A stretch of DNA of 64,000 nucleotides from Levilactobacillus andaensis (GCF_016861695.1 NZ_BOLP01000009.1:19405-83404), one strand, 5' to 3'; shown: positions 8,949-17,752, counted from the first letter of the stretch. The notes: a model not told the origin generated them from the letters alone. Program-made: numbers and translations.

Positions 8949-9043
8949 GTAGTGCGTCAATTTTACCCGAACCGGTCTTTCAGCACTGCGGTCTAAAGAA
9001 AAAACTAAGCTCGACTAGAAAATTCCCACTAGCCCGATTTTTT

Positions 9044-9052
9044 TGGTATAAT
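9044..9052 (+). promoter_or_regulatory. Extended -10 promoter of tagH
   Basis: TG, one base and TATAAT (9047-9052), 73 bases before the start codon; no good -35 box. The leader contains a GCCCG/CGGGC hairpin near 9065-9085. Confidence 0.6.
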
Positions 9053-9124
9053 ACAACAGACTAAGCCCGGTTCGCTGACGGGCCGTATAGGTAACTTTAA
9101 TAATTGAGTTAGGAAGTTTAATTC

Positions 9125-10210
9125 ATGGATAATTCTTACAAAATCAAGGTTCAAAACGTCACGAAGGAATATGACCTGTACAAGAGCCAAGCTGAAAAGC
9201 TCCGGGCCTTCTTTTCGTTACGGAATTCTAAGGTGCCACATTTCTGGTCACTGATGGGAATCTCGTTGGAAGTTAAGCCTGGGGAAACGCTAGGTTTAAT
9301 CGGGGTCAACGGTTCTGGTAAGTCAACGCTGTCTAACATCATTTCCGGAATCATTCCCCAAACAACTGGGGTGGTCGACGTTAAGGGGGATACCTCAATC
9401 ATCGCCATTGGTGCTGGTTTGCGGGGAAATCTGACCGGACTGGAAAACATTCGGTTGAAGGCCTTGATGCAGGGACTAACCAATTCAGAGATCGATGGGT
9501 TAATGGACGACATCGTTTCCTTTGCGGACATTGGTGACTTCTTGTACCAACCCGTTAAGAGCTACTCGTCCGGGATGAAGTCACGGTTGGGTTTCTCCAT
9601 CGCCGTGCACGTCAATCCAGATATCCTGATCATCGATGAAGCGTTGTCCGTTGGGGATGACACCTTCTACCAAAAGTGTGTGGACAAGATTTCTGAATTC
9701 AAGGATGAAGGCAAGACCATCGTCTTCGTCAGTCACTCCTTGAAGCAAGTCGAAATTCTGTGTGACCGGGTTGCCTGGATTCATTATGGCACTCTGAAGG
9801 AAATCGGCTTGACCAGTGACGTGGTTAAACACTATCGTGAATTCACGAAGTGGTTCAAGTTGCAGACTAAGAAGGAAAAGAAGCACTTCCAACGTCAAAT
9901 GAAGACGAACCAGAAGTCATTTGATATCGATGCCTACCAGAAGCAGGTTATAGCTGAGCGTCAAGCAGCGGAACCTGACGATGGAAACGTTGCGGCTGAG
10001 GTCAAGAAGGATTTCTATGGCTCAGTTATCAGTGAAAAGATGAGTTGGAGTAACCGCATCCTGACGCTGGCCGTGGGGGTTGTGTTCGTTCTGTCGTGTT
10101 TGGTCAACGTTTCGGGACGCTCATTGAGCGAGGTGCTTCAACATCCAAGTAGCCTGATTCAACCGGAAACGGTCTTACATGACAACAATGCCACCACTAA
10201 CGTAAAATAA
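9125..10210 (+). CDS. tagH: Teichoic acid export ABC transporter ATP-binding protein TagH
   Basis: The product is the ATPase that, with the permease TagG, moves wall teichoic acid polymer across the membrane. It has 361 residues. The ABC domain (1-245) shows Walker A GVNGSGKST, signature YSSGMKSR and Walker B ILIIDEALSVGD, the version typical of polysaccharide/teichoate exporters. A C-terminal extension carries a membrane segment (about 314-330, TLAVGVVFVLSCLV) and an extracytoplasmic tail, as in TagH proteins. AGGAAG precedes the ATG. Unusually, no tagG permease gene is adjacent, so its partner must be elsewhere in the genome. Confidence 0.88.
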   Translation: MDNSYKIKVQNVTKEYDLYKSQAEKLRAFFSLRNSKVPHFWSLMGISLEVKPGETLGLIGVNGSGKSTLSNIISGIIPQTTGVVDVKGDTSIIAIGAGLRGNLTGLENIRLKALMQGLTNSEIDGLMDDIVSFADIGDFLYQPVKSYSSGMKSRLGFSIAVHVNPDILIIDEALSVGDDTFYQKCVDKISEFKDEGKTIVFVSHSLKQVEILCDRVAWIHYGTLKEIGLTSDVVKHYREFTKWFKLQTKKEKKHFQRQMKTNQKSFDIDAYQKQVIAERQAAEPDDGNVAAEVKKDFYGSVISEKMSWSNRILTLAVGVVFVLSCLVNVSGRSLSEVLQHPSSLIQPETVLHDNNATTNVK

Positions 10211-10351
10211 ATTAGAGAATAATGATAAAACGGATAGATTTTTATCATGTGACGTGGTATCTTTAAGTTACCATTTATTTACCCCTTTATTTGATTTCCC
10301 AATGAATTGAATAGAGGTTTTATCTCTCATTTGGTGAAGACTAAATGGCGG

Positions 10352-10386
10352 GGCCGGGAAGGGTGATTTCCCGGTCTCTTTTTGTT
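10352..10386 (+). terminator. Terminator downstream of tagH
   Basis: Stem GGCCGGGAA / TTCCCGGTC with a short loop, followed by TCTTTTT. A weaker A/T hairpin (ATGATAAAA / TTTTATCAT) lies nearer the tagH stop but has no T tract. Confidence 0.85.
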
Positions 10387-10580
10387 TGGAAAAACATGGT
10401 CTAAATGGAACCGGGAGGGGATCTTTCATGCGCAGAATAAAAAGTAAAATTCTTTTTTAGTCCATCGTTTCCCCCGTCTGGTGGTGACTGAACCTAGGTA
10501 GGAGTAAGGGGTAAGTGGTTAGCAACCAAACTGATAATCCTAAGTAACAGTCAAAAATAGTAACTATTTTCAGAAACCTA

Positions 10581-10609
10581 TTGACAGCGCTTACAAAAAT
10601 GGGTATATT
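10581..10609 (+). promoter_or_regulatory. Strong promoter with overlapping cre-like site
   Basis: TTGACA (10581-10586), 17 bases, TATATT (10604-10609). TGACAGCGCTTACA (10582-10595) differs from a good CcpA cre by one base and covers the -35 box, a position expected to give glucose repression. Confidence 0.75.
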
Positions 10610-10615
10610 ATTACC

Positions 10616-10701
10616 TGTAAGGTATTAATAATTACCTTCTAATCAATTCTCTTTCTCTCTTATGCCGACCACTGCCATTCCCTGGTAGTGGTTTTGTTTT
10701 G
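10616..10701 (+). ncRNA. Candidate CcpA-linked small RNA
   Basis: A transcript of about 85 nt would run from the promoter at 10581-10609 to a hairpin with T-rich tail (CCACTGCC / GGTAGTGG, 10669-10701). It begins with a small hairpin (AAGGTA / TACCTT), then has an unpaired pyrimidine run TTCTCTTTCTCTCTT (about 10647-10661) that could pair with ribosome binding sites. No open reading frame of useful size is present. The gene downstream has its own -10 box (TATACT, 10715-10720), so this need not be its leader. A regulatory RNA is inference. Confidence 0.5.
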
Positions 10702-10797
10702 CCCAAAATCACGGTATACTAGACCTATTGGGTTGCGGGCCGAGTCATTAGCCAAATGGCTACGGTGCAGCTAAACAGTGTGCGGAGGTAAGTTGAA

Positions 10798-11106
10798 ATG
10801 AAAAGTCACGAAACGTTTACATTGATTGAAGAAATTACGCGCTTAGACGGTAGCAAGTATATGGAAATCAGTAACATGGTCCAAAACGGGCGGGCAGAGT
10901 TGGCGGTTGAACGGAAACTGATCAAGCAAGTCCGAATCCTGCAGCTAAACATTGCCCATACGCCGCACGTTCAGGCCTACGAGGACTACGTGAACGAGAA
11001 TTATGAGATGCCTGCCGAAGACTTCACAGAATTTCAAGAGTGGGCGAAACCCGAAGAGCAGCAGAAGGAAGTTAATGCCATTCTTCATGAAAATCATATT
11101 GGGTAG
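10798..11106 (+). CDS. Hypothetical acidic protein of 102 residues
   Basis: I do not recognise this protein. It is soluble, acidic and probably mostly helical, with no cysteine, signal peptide or membrane segment. A charged helix-like region ELAVERKLIKQV lies in the middle and an EEQQKEVNAILHENH tail closes it. A clear GGAGG about 8 bases before the ATG and a separate -10 box upstream support it as a real gene. A hairpin with T tract follows at 11255-11287. Neighbours (tagH, NEAT proteins) give no firm clue. Confidence 0.75.
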   Translation: MKSHETFTLIEEITRLDGSKYMEISNMVQNGRAELAVERKLIKQVRILQLNIAHTPHVQAYEDYVNENYEMPAEDFTEFQEWAKPEEQQKEVNAILHENHIG

Positions 11107-11254
11107 GCATTACTCAGGGGCCGCTTAGTTTCTCAGAATGACGATGAATAAATATAGATAGCATCAGGCAGAAAAAAAGTTAAGTTATCACGTGATTCCT
11201 ATCAATCGGGCGATAAGCGACTATTTGCTTAAAAATTTAGTTTGGTTATTTACT

Positions 11255-11287
11255 GGGAAAACGGTTAAAAATCCGTTTCCCCTTTTT
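11255..11287 (+). terminator. Terminator before the NEAT gene cluster
   Basis: GGGAAA-CGG pairs with CCG-TTTCCC around a one-base bulge and is followed by TTTTT. It most likely ends the 102-residue protein transcript; an attenuator role for the next gene cannot be excluded. Confidence 0.7.
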
Positions 11288-11389
11288 AATAGTTTGGGCG
11301 CTAAATTGTGGTGCTCAGTGATTAATCGTGCTAATATGAAAGCGGATTCACAAATAAGTTTACTATCTATCACTTTGGAGGGATTTATC

Positions 11390-12160
11390 GTGAAAAAATC
11401 ACTGACTGTGATGAGTGCTTTATTGATGCTATCTGGTGTGGGGGCAGGAATTCCGCTGAGTCAAGTGGCAATGCCAGCGCAGAGTGTTCAGGCGGCGGCC
11501 TTGAACCCAGCAAAATTAGCCAACGGAACGTACAGCGTTAGCTTCAATATTTTCAAGACGGGAACCACGACGGCTTCCGAGGCCGCTGGGTACTTTAACC
11601 CAGAAGCTAAGGTTACCGTGAAGGATCAAAAGGTAACCGTGACGTTAACGGCGACCGCGGCAGCAGCGAACTACATAGATGGGCTCACTTTGGGCAAGCA
11701 AGAAGCCAAGGTCACCAAGGCAGCGACTGGCAACACGTACACGTTTAGCGACGTTGATCTCACCGCTGACCAAGCACTGGGCTTTAAGTTAACGGTCCCA
11801 ATGAACGGGAAAGACGTGACCATGCAGGAATCCGCGACGTTAGCTTTCAAGACGAGTACCTTGAAAGCCACGACTAAGCCGACAACAACGACCAAGAAGA
11901 CGACTAAAGCCAAGGCAAAGACCAAGGTTAAGCTGACCGCGAAGACCGTTAAGAACAAGGCCAAGAAGGTTAGCGGGACCACGACTAAGGGTGCCAAGGT
12001 CACGGTCAAGCGTGGCAAGACCACGTTAGGCAAGGTGACGACCAAGAAGAAGGCATACACGGTCAAGCTTAAGAAGGCCGTTAAGAAGAGCTGGAAGTTA
12101 AAAGTTACGGCCACTAAATCCGGATACAAGACCGTTACCAAGACGGTGACTGTAAAGTAG
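11390..12160 (+). CDS. Secreted NEAT-domain protein with a basic Ig-like C terminus
   Basis: The product has 256 residues. It starts at GTG 11390, which follows GGAGGG at correct spacing and opens a signal peptide (VKKSLTVMSALLML, cleavage near VQA-A). A NEAT haem-binding-type domain spans about residues 40-160 (LANGTYSVSFNIFK, then KLTVPMNGKDVTMQ). The usual YxxxY haem ligand pair is absent, and methionines lie in that strand instead. The last 90 residues are Thr/Lys rich and resemble a bacterial Ig-like domain (GAKVTVKRGKTTLGK). No LPXTG or membrane anchor is seen; the very basic tail may hold it to the wall. It heads the haem cluster but has its own terminator. Confidence 0.82.
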   Translation: MKKSLTVMSALLMLSGVGAGIPLSQVAMPAQSVQAAALNPAKLANGTYSVSFNIFKTGTTTASEAAGYFNPEAKVTVKDQKVTVTLTATAAAANYIDGLTLGKQEAKVTKAATGNTYTFSDVDLTADQALGFKLTVPMNGKDVTMQESATLAFKTSTLKATTKPTTTTKKTTKAKAKTKVKLTAKTVKNKAKKVSGTTTKGAKVTVKRGKTTLGKVTTKKKAYTVKLKKAVKKSWKLKVTATKSGYKTVTKTVTVK

Positions 12161-12164
12161 GTGT

Positions 12165-12197
12165 AAAAATCACTGCCGGAAAAGGTAGTGATTTTTT
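12165..12197 (+). terminator. Terminator of the first NEAT gene
   Basis: Stem AAATCACTGCC / GGTAGTGATTT with a six-base loop, followed by a T tract, directly after the stop codon. Confidence 0.92.
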
Positions 12198-12448
12198 ACT
12201 AAACGTAGACTCACTGAAATAAGCGCCTGATAATGGTCTTAAAGGCCGTGCAGCCAATTTATGCGGGCAATTGCCAATGGCCTTGTGAGTCAATACTGAT
12301 ATACTTTAAGTGAATCATTAATTTTATGGGTGATGTCAACCCAACAGTCGACGAGAATGGCGGCTGCTTACATAATGCAAAATGTGATCTGATGGTGGTA
12401 AACGGTAATCGGTAATCGGGTCTAACTATAGTGAACGGGGGAGCAATG

Positions 12449-13678
12449 ATGAAACAGATGAAATGGTTTTTGCGACTACTAGGAATCGTGATTGCTGGAA
12501 TTCTGGCAATCAACTGGGGTCAGGGCGTTACCGCCCACGCAGCAGTTAGTGGCAACGGAATTTATCAGGTCCCAGTGAAAATGATCAAGGAAAACTCCAA
12601 TGCGACGTCGGACGCCAATCAGTTCTTTGGCAATCAAGCAATCGTGCGGGTCAGCGGCACGCAATCGACCGTGCTGCTCACGTCCAACGGCGAACAGTAC
12701 ATTAAGTCGATGAAGGTCAGTGGTCAGACCGTTACACTGGTCAAAAAAGTCGATTCACAGGCGATCTATCAGTTTAATTTGACCAAACAGACCAGCCCTT
12801 TGACCGCGGCTTTTCAACTGACAACGCCTGTAGGTGCCATGAACGAGAAGGCCCGTCTGACGTTGACCTGGTCAGCTGCTAAGAAGTTGAGTAGTAGCAC
12901 CGCGACAGGTGATCTCTTGACCCAGGCAACGACACTAGCACAAGCGGCAGCCACCACTAGTAGTCAATCATCAACGGCCAGTAGCGCATCAACCTCGTCC
13001 AGTACAAACGTGGCCCCCAAAGAAAGTTCCAGCACAGCAACCAGCTCAGCTGAGACGACCGGCGTTACAGTGCAGACCAAGTATTGGAAATACCAAGTCT
13101 TGAAGAGTGATCAGATGAGTCTGTCGGATGCAAACAAGTACTACACAGGTATCGCCCGCGTGACGCCAGCTGACGGTGGGGGGTATCGGGTGACACTTAT
13201 GGTCAGTTACGCGAAGTCGTTGAAATTAGGCTCGGAAACCGTGGTCCCCAAGTCAATCGATGGGCAAACGATCGCTGACAATCAGGTGACCTATAGTGAA
13301 ATGGGCAAGAACTATACCATGGTCTATGGATTCAACATTGCCCGAACTAGCGACCTGACGCGAAGTCTGATTCCAGGGAAAATTCACGTGACGGTGCCGG
13401 TCATGAGCATTAGTGAGACGTTCCCGATTCGTTTCCAATTTGCGGCTAGTGGTGCCCCGACTCAGGCACAAGCCACGGCCGTTCCAACGTTACCTAAGAA
13501 ATCAACATCTCAGCAGACGGCTGATACGGCGGCAACTCCGACAACACCTGCCACGTCGACGACGACCAGGAAACAATTGCCGGAGACCGGCGAGCAACCG
13601 TCTTCAGCGGCGGCCTACGGTGTGGTGGGCTTACTAGCCGGAATTTTGTTGCTTTGGGGAGGTAAGCGCCATGTCTAA
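12449..13678 (+). CDS. LPXTG-anchored protein with two NEAT domains
   Basis: The 409-residue protein has a signal peptide (MKQMKWFLRLLGIV, cleavage near AHA-A). NEAT domain one is at about 30-150 and NEAT domain two at about 205-330, separated by a Ser/Thr-rich linker, and the C-terminal sorting signal LPETGE is followed by a hydrophobic stretch and a basic tail. Neither NEAT domain shows the YxxxY pair at the end. ATG 12449 lies 7 bases after GGGGGAG and is preferred over ATG 12446. Its stop overlaps the next gene by 8 bases. It probably captures haem at the cell wall and passes it inward. Confidence 0.86.
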   Translation: MKQMKWFLRLLGIVIAGILAINWGQGVTAHAAVSGNGIYQVPVKMIKENSNATSDANQFFGNQAIVRVSGTQSTVLLTSNGEQYIKSMKVSGQTVTLVKKVDSQAIYQFNLTKQTSPLTAAFQLTTPVGAMNEKARLTLTWSAAKKLSSSTATGDLLTQATTLAQAAATTSSQSSTASSASTSSSTNVAPKESSSTATSSAETTGVTVQTKYWKYQVLKSDQMSLSDANKYYTGIARVTPADGGGYRVTLMVSYAKSLKLGSETVVPKSIDGQTIADNQVTYSEMGKNYTMVYGFNIARTSDLTRSLIPGKIHVTVPVMSISETFPIRFQFAASGAPTQAQATAVPTLPKKSTSQQTADTAATPTTPATSTTTRKQLPETGEQPSSAAAYGVVGLLAGILLLWGGKRHV

Positions 13679-14480
13679 ACTGATCAAGTGGTGGTTAGGC
13701 GCGGCATTACTCGTGTTCGGAGGACTTTTACCCGTCACGGCTCACGCCCAGGACATCTCGTATTCGGCATTAAAATACGGAACGACCCAGACGTCGATGG
13801 CGAGTGGGTATTTCGTCCGGCCAGCGCAAGTTACCGTGAAAAATCACGCGTACGTGGTCACAATGGACATTAAGACGGCTAAGAAGCTGACGAGCTGGCC
13901 GGTCAAGGTGCTGTCGATCAATGGCGGTGCGCCGGAAAATGTCCGCAAGACCAAGGATAGCGCTGGCAACTCCCATTTGTACTATTCGTTCACCACGACC
14001 GATTTGAAACACGATATCAACGCCAAACTGTACATTTATGTGCCCAAGGTCTACAAGGCAACGCACAACATCTCGTTTAAATTTAAAACGCAGGGGTTGC
14101 CCGCGCTAACGAGCACGAAGACGACCAAGGCGGTCACTAGTCATCAGTCCAGTACAGTCAAACAGGCAGCAAGTTCGCGTGTTGCCAAACAGACGCCCAC
14201 AGCCAAAAAGCAGGCAAGTGAGTCGCGGCAATCAACGGCTAAGCAGGCGACGTCTAAGGCGCAATCCAAGGCCAAGAATGACCGGGTAAGTAGTAAGAGC
14301 AGTAGCAGTTCATCACAGCCGATGGCATCATCGTCGAGCCAATCGGCAAGTACGCAAGCAACCAGTGCCGCCGACCAAGTCCCCAAGCAAAAGACCCATT
14401 GGGGCGGTCTGATTGGCGGTGCCATTGCCATCGTAGTGCTTGTTGGTGGCGGTAGTTGGTGGTACTTCGGTCGACACTAG
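13671..14480 (+). CDS. Membrane-anchored NEAT-domain protein
   Basis: The product has 269 residues: a signal peptide (1-26, ending AHA-QD), one NEAT domain (about 28-145), a long Ser/Lys/Gln/Ala-rich stalk (about 150-235) and a C-terminal membrane helix (IGGAIAIVVLVGGGSWWYF). There is no LPXTG, so it stays in the membrane beneath the LPXTG protein, a sensible relay position. The ligand strand reads VYKATHNISF, with Tyr then His instead of two Tyr. Translation is coupled to the preceding gene by an 8-base overlap, and the next gene follows after 12 bases. Confidence 0.85.
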   Translation: MSKLIKWWLGAALLVFGGLLPVTAHAQDISYSALKYGTTQTSMASGYFVRPAQVTVKNHAYVVTMDIKTAKKLTSWPVKVLSINGGAPENVRKTKDSAGNSHLYYSFTTTDLKHDINAKLYIYVPKVYKATHNISFKFKTQGLPALTSTKTTKAVTSHQSSTVKQAASSRVAKQTPTAKKQASESRQSTAKQATSKAQSKAKNDRVSSKSSSSSSQPMASSSSQSASTQATSAADQVPKQKTHWGGLIGGAIAIVVLVGGGSWWYFGRH

Positions 14481-14492
14481 GGGGGTGGCAGC

Positions 14493-15375
14493 ATGAAAAA
14501 TCCAAGAAAAGTGGGGCTCATTTCCCTAGCAACACTGATCGTGATTGGTCTGATCGGTGGCGGCATCGCCTGGCAGCGGCAACAAACGCAGCGAAATCAG
14601 CCGCGCATCGTTGCGACGACCTATGCCATCGTTCAGATCGCCGACAAGCTTAAGTTACCCTTAGTCGGTGTGCCAACGACCAGCAACCCGATGCCGCAGC
14701 GGTATCGCAAGTTGCCGAAGGTGGGCAGCCCGATGAATCCTAGCGTGGAAAAGATTGCGGCGTTGAAGCCGACTGCCGTGTACTCGGTCACGACATTAGA
14801 TGATCAATTTGGCAAGGCGTTTAGGGCGCAACACGTGACGCCACACTTCCTCGACCTGACTAGTGTGACCCACCTTGAGCGGACGTTGACCCAGCTGGGC
14901 CAGCGCTATGATCGCCAGGCCGCAGCGAAGAAACAGGTCCGCTTGATCGACCAAGCCAAGCAACGGGCCAAGCAGCGGGCCCAGAATCGCCAAAAACCAC
15001 GGGTCTTGGTCCTGATGGGCCAGTTATATGATTGCGACTAACCACGCTTACGTGGGCGATCTGGTCCGTTTGGCGGGCGGTCAGAATGTCTTTGCGAGTC
15101 AATCGCAGGAGTACATGGAACCTAACGACGAGGCCATTCAAAAAGCCGATCCGCAGGTGATCTTGCGATTGGAGCACGCCATGCCAACGATGGTGACGAA
15201 ACAATTCAATCAGGAATTCAAACAAAATGCGATGTGGTCCCGGACGTCGGCGGTCAAGCATCACCGCGTTTACGACCTGCAAGAACCGACCTTTGATGCG
15301 ACCGCCAATATGCGGGTCGTGGCGGCGTTGAATCAGGTCAGTCGGTGGCTGTATCCAAAGGGGGCGGCCGCATGA
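14493..15375 (+). pseudogene. isdE: Frameshifted haem ABC transporter binding protein (IsdE-like)
   Basis: The first part (14493 to about 15019) encodes RIVATTYAIVQIADKL...KPRVLVLMG and the second part, in the +1 frame from about 15022, encodes YMIATNHAYVGDLVRLAGG through to the stop at 15375. Together they make one IsdE-type substrate-binding protein of about 290 residues. Family members have an xPG tripeptide between LMG and SY; here only one base separates those codons, consistent with an 8-base deletion. The first frame runs into TAA at 15039-15041. The N terminus also lacks a lipobox cysteine and reads as a membrane anchor. The importer may be inactive unless a second binding protein exists or the frame is rescued. 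Confidence 0.82.
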
Positions 15376-16340
15376 AACAGCGCGCCAATTGGTGGTACGG
15401 CGGGATCCTAGGTCTTTTACTGGTGACCATCGCGCTTGCCCTCATGGCCGGGACGGTATGGCTGGGTCCGCGGCAGCTGAGCGTAGCGCTTAGCGACCAC
15501 GGCAGCCAGGCCTTCGTCACGGTCTTTTCGTTACGGGTACCCCGAATCTTGAGTAGTCTGGTGTGCGGCGGCAGTTTGGCCGTAGCCGGAGCCCTGTTTC
15601 AGGCCGTCTTTCGCAATCCGATTGCCGATCCCAGCATCTTAGGAATCAGTTCGGCGGCCGATTTCTTCAAATTGGGTGGGGCGATGCTCCTACCATGGTT
15701 GCCCGGTCGTGAGTGGCTGATGGCACTATTAGGCGGCTTGGTCGCACTGGTCATTTTAACCAGTGGTCGGGCGCTGGCGGATCCGTACCGGTTGATCATC
15801 GTCGGGGTTGCACTGGATGCGACCTTCGTGGGCTTACAACAGCTGCTCAGTAGTGGCGCGACCCAGGTCAGTCACAGCACCTTTAACGGCCTCACGTGGG
15901 CGGATGCCACGACGCTCCTGGTTCTAGGTGTCATTGGTCTGTTCGTAGCGCTATTATTGGCGCCCTGGGCGAATTATTTGAAATTAACGGATGCGGCCCT
16001 GAAAAATGTGGGGGTGCCCGTCAAGGTGATTCGCTGGAGCCTCCTGTTACTGGGGATGACGCTGGCGACCAGTGTCACGGCGGTCGTGGGCGCGATTCCG
16101 TTTGTCGGTATCGTGGTCCCCAATGTCGCCCGGCGGCTAGTGGGTCACGACTATCAAACGTTGATTCCCTTTAGCATGCTGGCTGGTGCGTGGCTCATGC
16201 TGGCGGCGGATACGTTGGGGCGGACGGTCATTGTCCCCAGCGAGATCTCGGCGGCGACCATGATGACCATTATCGGCGGACCATTTGTCATTATTCTCTT
16301 ACAACGGGGGCGGGGACTTCATGGAATGTCAATACGTTAG
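15372..16340 (+). CDS. isdF: Haem/iron ABC transporter permease (FecCD family)
   Basis: This is the transmembrane subunit of the importer encoded here. It has 322 residues with about nine hydrophobic segments and the FecCD/BtuC features RVPRILSSLVCGGSLAVAG near the N terminus and GAIPFVGIVVPNVARRLVG in the coupling-helix region. The start at ATG 15372 overlaps the isdE stop (ATGA). The last 20 bases overlap the ATPase gene. The reading frame is intact although the upstream binding protein gene is broken, which suggests a recent lesion or an alternative binding protein. Confidence 0.9.
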   Translation: MKQRANWWYGGILGLLLVTIALALMAGTVWLGPRQLSVALSDHGSQAFVTVFSLRVPRILSSLVCGGSLAVAGALFQAVFRNPIADPSILGISSAADFFKLGGAMLLPWLPGREWLMALLGGLVALVILTSGRALADPYRLIIVGVALDATFVGLQQLLSSGATQVSHSTFNGLTWADATTLLVLGVIGLFVALLLAPWANYLKLTDAALKNVGVPVKVIRWSLLLLGMTLATSVTAVVGAIPFVGIVVPNVARRLVGHDYQTLIPFSMLAGAWLMLAADTLGRTVIVPSEISAATMMTIIGGPFVIILLQRGRGLHGMSIR

Positions 16341-17091
16341 CTACCAATATCCGCACCAAAGTACAGGTATCGCGGACGTCACCGGAACGTTCCCAGCCGG
16401 TCAAGTGACGACCATCATCGGCCCAAATGGCGCGGGCAAGTCGACGCTGTTAAAATTGTTGGCGCGCCAACTCCCGGTCGCCAGTGGGCAGATTACATTG
16501 GCGGGCCAATCGTTGAACGAGTACACAGCTAAAACGTTAGCACAACAGGTTGCCATGGTAACCCAACGTCACCAACTGTATGACGACATGACGGTCAGCG
16601 AGGTCGTGAGGACGGGCCGGTTGCCCTATCATGGCCTGCTACAAACGGTGCCGGCAGCCGAAGTGACCCCTTATCTGGCGACGACTGGCTTGACGTCGTT
16701 AGCGGATGAACACGTTCAAAACCTATCGGGTGGTCAGCAGCAACGCGTCTGGCTGGCCGCGGCGTTGGCTCAAGAACCAGCGGTCTTATTACTAGATGAG
16801 CCCACGACATATCTGGACGTGCATTATCAGCAAGCACTGATGCAGCAACTTCGCCAGCTCGCGGCCACGGGCATGACGGTGATTCAGGTCCTCCACGATA
16901 TCAATCAGGCGTTCCGGTTCAGCGACTGGCTTTGGCTCATTAAGCAGGGCCAACTCGTGACGCAAGGACGGCCAGAAGCGCTGCGACAGGCGGACCTATT
17001 AGCCGCAACGTTCCAGACACCGATTGAAATCGTTGATGTGCCACGGCTGGGGCCATACATTGTGCAAGTGCCAGAGGCTTCAGAAAATTAG
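16321..17091 (+). CDS. Iron/haem ABC transporter ATP-binding protein
   Basis: This is the ATPase subunit for the FecCD permease. It has 256 residues with Walker A GPNGAGKST, signature LSGGQQQR, Walker B VLLLDEPTTYLD and the switch histidine in VLHDINQ. It is of the FecE/FhuC type. The start ATG 16321 lies within the end of the permease gene, giving coupled translation. The frame is open to 16285, but no better ribosome binding site exists there. It ends the haem cluster; a repeat element follows immediately and the first clear terminator is at 17562-17606. Confidence 0.92.
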   Translation: MECQYVSYQYPHQSTGIADVTGTFPAGQVTTIIGPNGAGKSTLLKLLARQLPVASGQITLAGQSLNEYTAKTLAQQVAMVTQRHQLYDDMTVSEVVRTGRLPYHGLLQTVPAAEVTPYLATTGLTSLADEHVQNLSGGQQQRVWLAAALAQEPAVLLLDEPTTYLDVHYQQALMQQLRQLAATGMTVIQVLHDINQAFRFSDWLWLIKQGQLVTQGRPEALRQADLLAATFQTPIEIVDVPRLGPYIVQVPEASEN

Positions 17092-17115
17092 ATTGGTTTT
17101 AACTGGCCGCACTGC

Positions 17116-17293
17116 GGCTGCCAGGGATTCCGCCTGCTGTGGGGACGCTTCAGCCTGGAAGGGCACCAGTCTTCTCGCTCGCTTTGAAGCCACGAAGAAC
17201 ACGTGTCTCCAAAGTCGCCCATATTGTTAGCTAGCCAAAGGGCCAGCTAACAATATTACCACGGCCGGCTACATCCCTGGCCTCCTCCGGCTC
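17116..17293 (-). repeat. Structured intergenic repeat, family 1, copy B
   Basis: On the reverse strand this element reads GAGCCGGAGGAGGCCAGGGA...ATCCCTGGCAGCC like copy A. Its first hairpin is ATATTGTTAGCT / AGCTAACAATAT (17221-17256): the arms differ from copy A, yet pairing is kept. The second hairpin keeps CTTTGGAG / CTTCAAAG. It starts 25 bases after the haem ABC operon stop. Confidence 0.85.
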
Positions 17294-17400
17294 AGGTTGG
17301 TACTATCATGACAACTGCTGAAAGTTTTGTGGACGCAATATCTTTGGTCCAATGGATAGCGATTTTACGCTCAATCTTCCTAGCTGACTGAAGGCCACTG

Positions 17401-17483
17401 TGTAAGCCGAGAGGTCGCCAGATATGGGCTCAGGCGCAACCCATATCTGGCGGTCGGCAAGGCGAAGGATGGACAGAGTTGCC
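17401..17483 (+). repeat. Structured intergenic repeat, family 2, short copy
   Basis: The element shows TGTAAGCCGAGAGGTCGCC at the left and CTGGCGGTCGGCAAGGCG at the right, with a perfect 12-bp stem GCCAGATATGGG / CCCATATCTGGC between them. A longer copy at 24475-24658 has the same ends but a large insert. Confidence 0.75.
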
Positions 17484-17561
17484 TAATTTTTACGGTAATA
17501 TCGGTGTTATACCGGGCTTAAACAGCATTTTGATACTTTCAACCTTCAGACTGTGATAATA

Positions 17562-17606
17562 AAAAGGAGTTGATCCAGCCATCATTCGGCTGAGTCAACT
17601 CCTTTT
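17562..17606. terminator. Bidirectional terminator between the haem and polyphosphate operons
   Basis: A perfect 12-bp stem (AAAAGGAGTTGA / TCAACTCCTTTT) with an inner AGCC/GGCT pair. T tracts or their complements flank both sides, so it can serve the forward haem operon and the reverse ppx operon. Confidence 0.85.
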
Positions 17607-17752
17607 GTCTGAACTGAGAGCTTCAATTTATTTGCTGCGCTAAGGATAGTGTAATGGCTAACCGTGACCAACGATATCGTCAGTAATCAGCAGCCATCCA
17701 CAGAAGAGACCAACCACCACACGACATAATGCTTGTCGCAACAGTGATCAAT

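Noticed and set aside
11671..12141. Reverse-strand frame of 156 codons rich in Val/Leu/Ala
   Set aside because: Antisense of the Lys/Thr-rich tail of the first NEAT protein; the bias of AAG and ACC codons keeps the opposite frame open.
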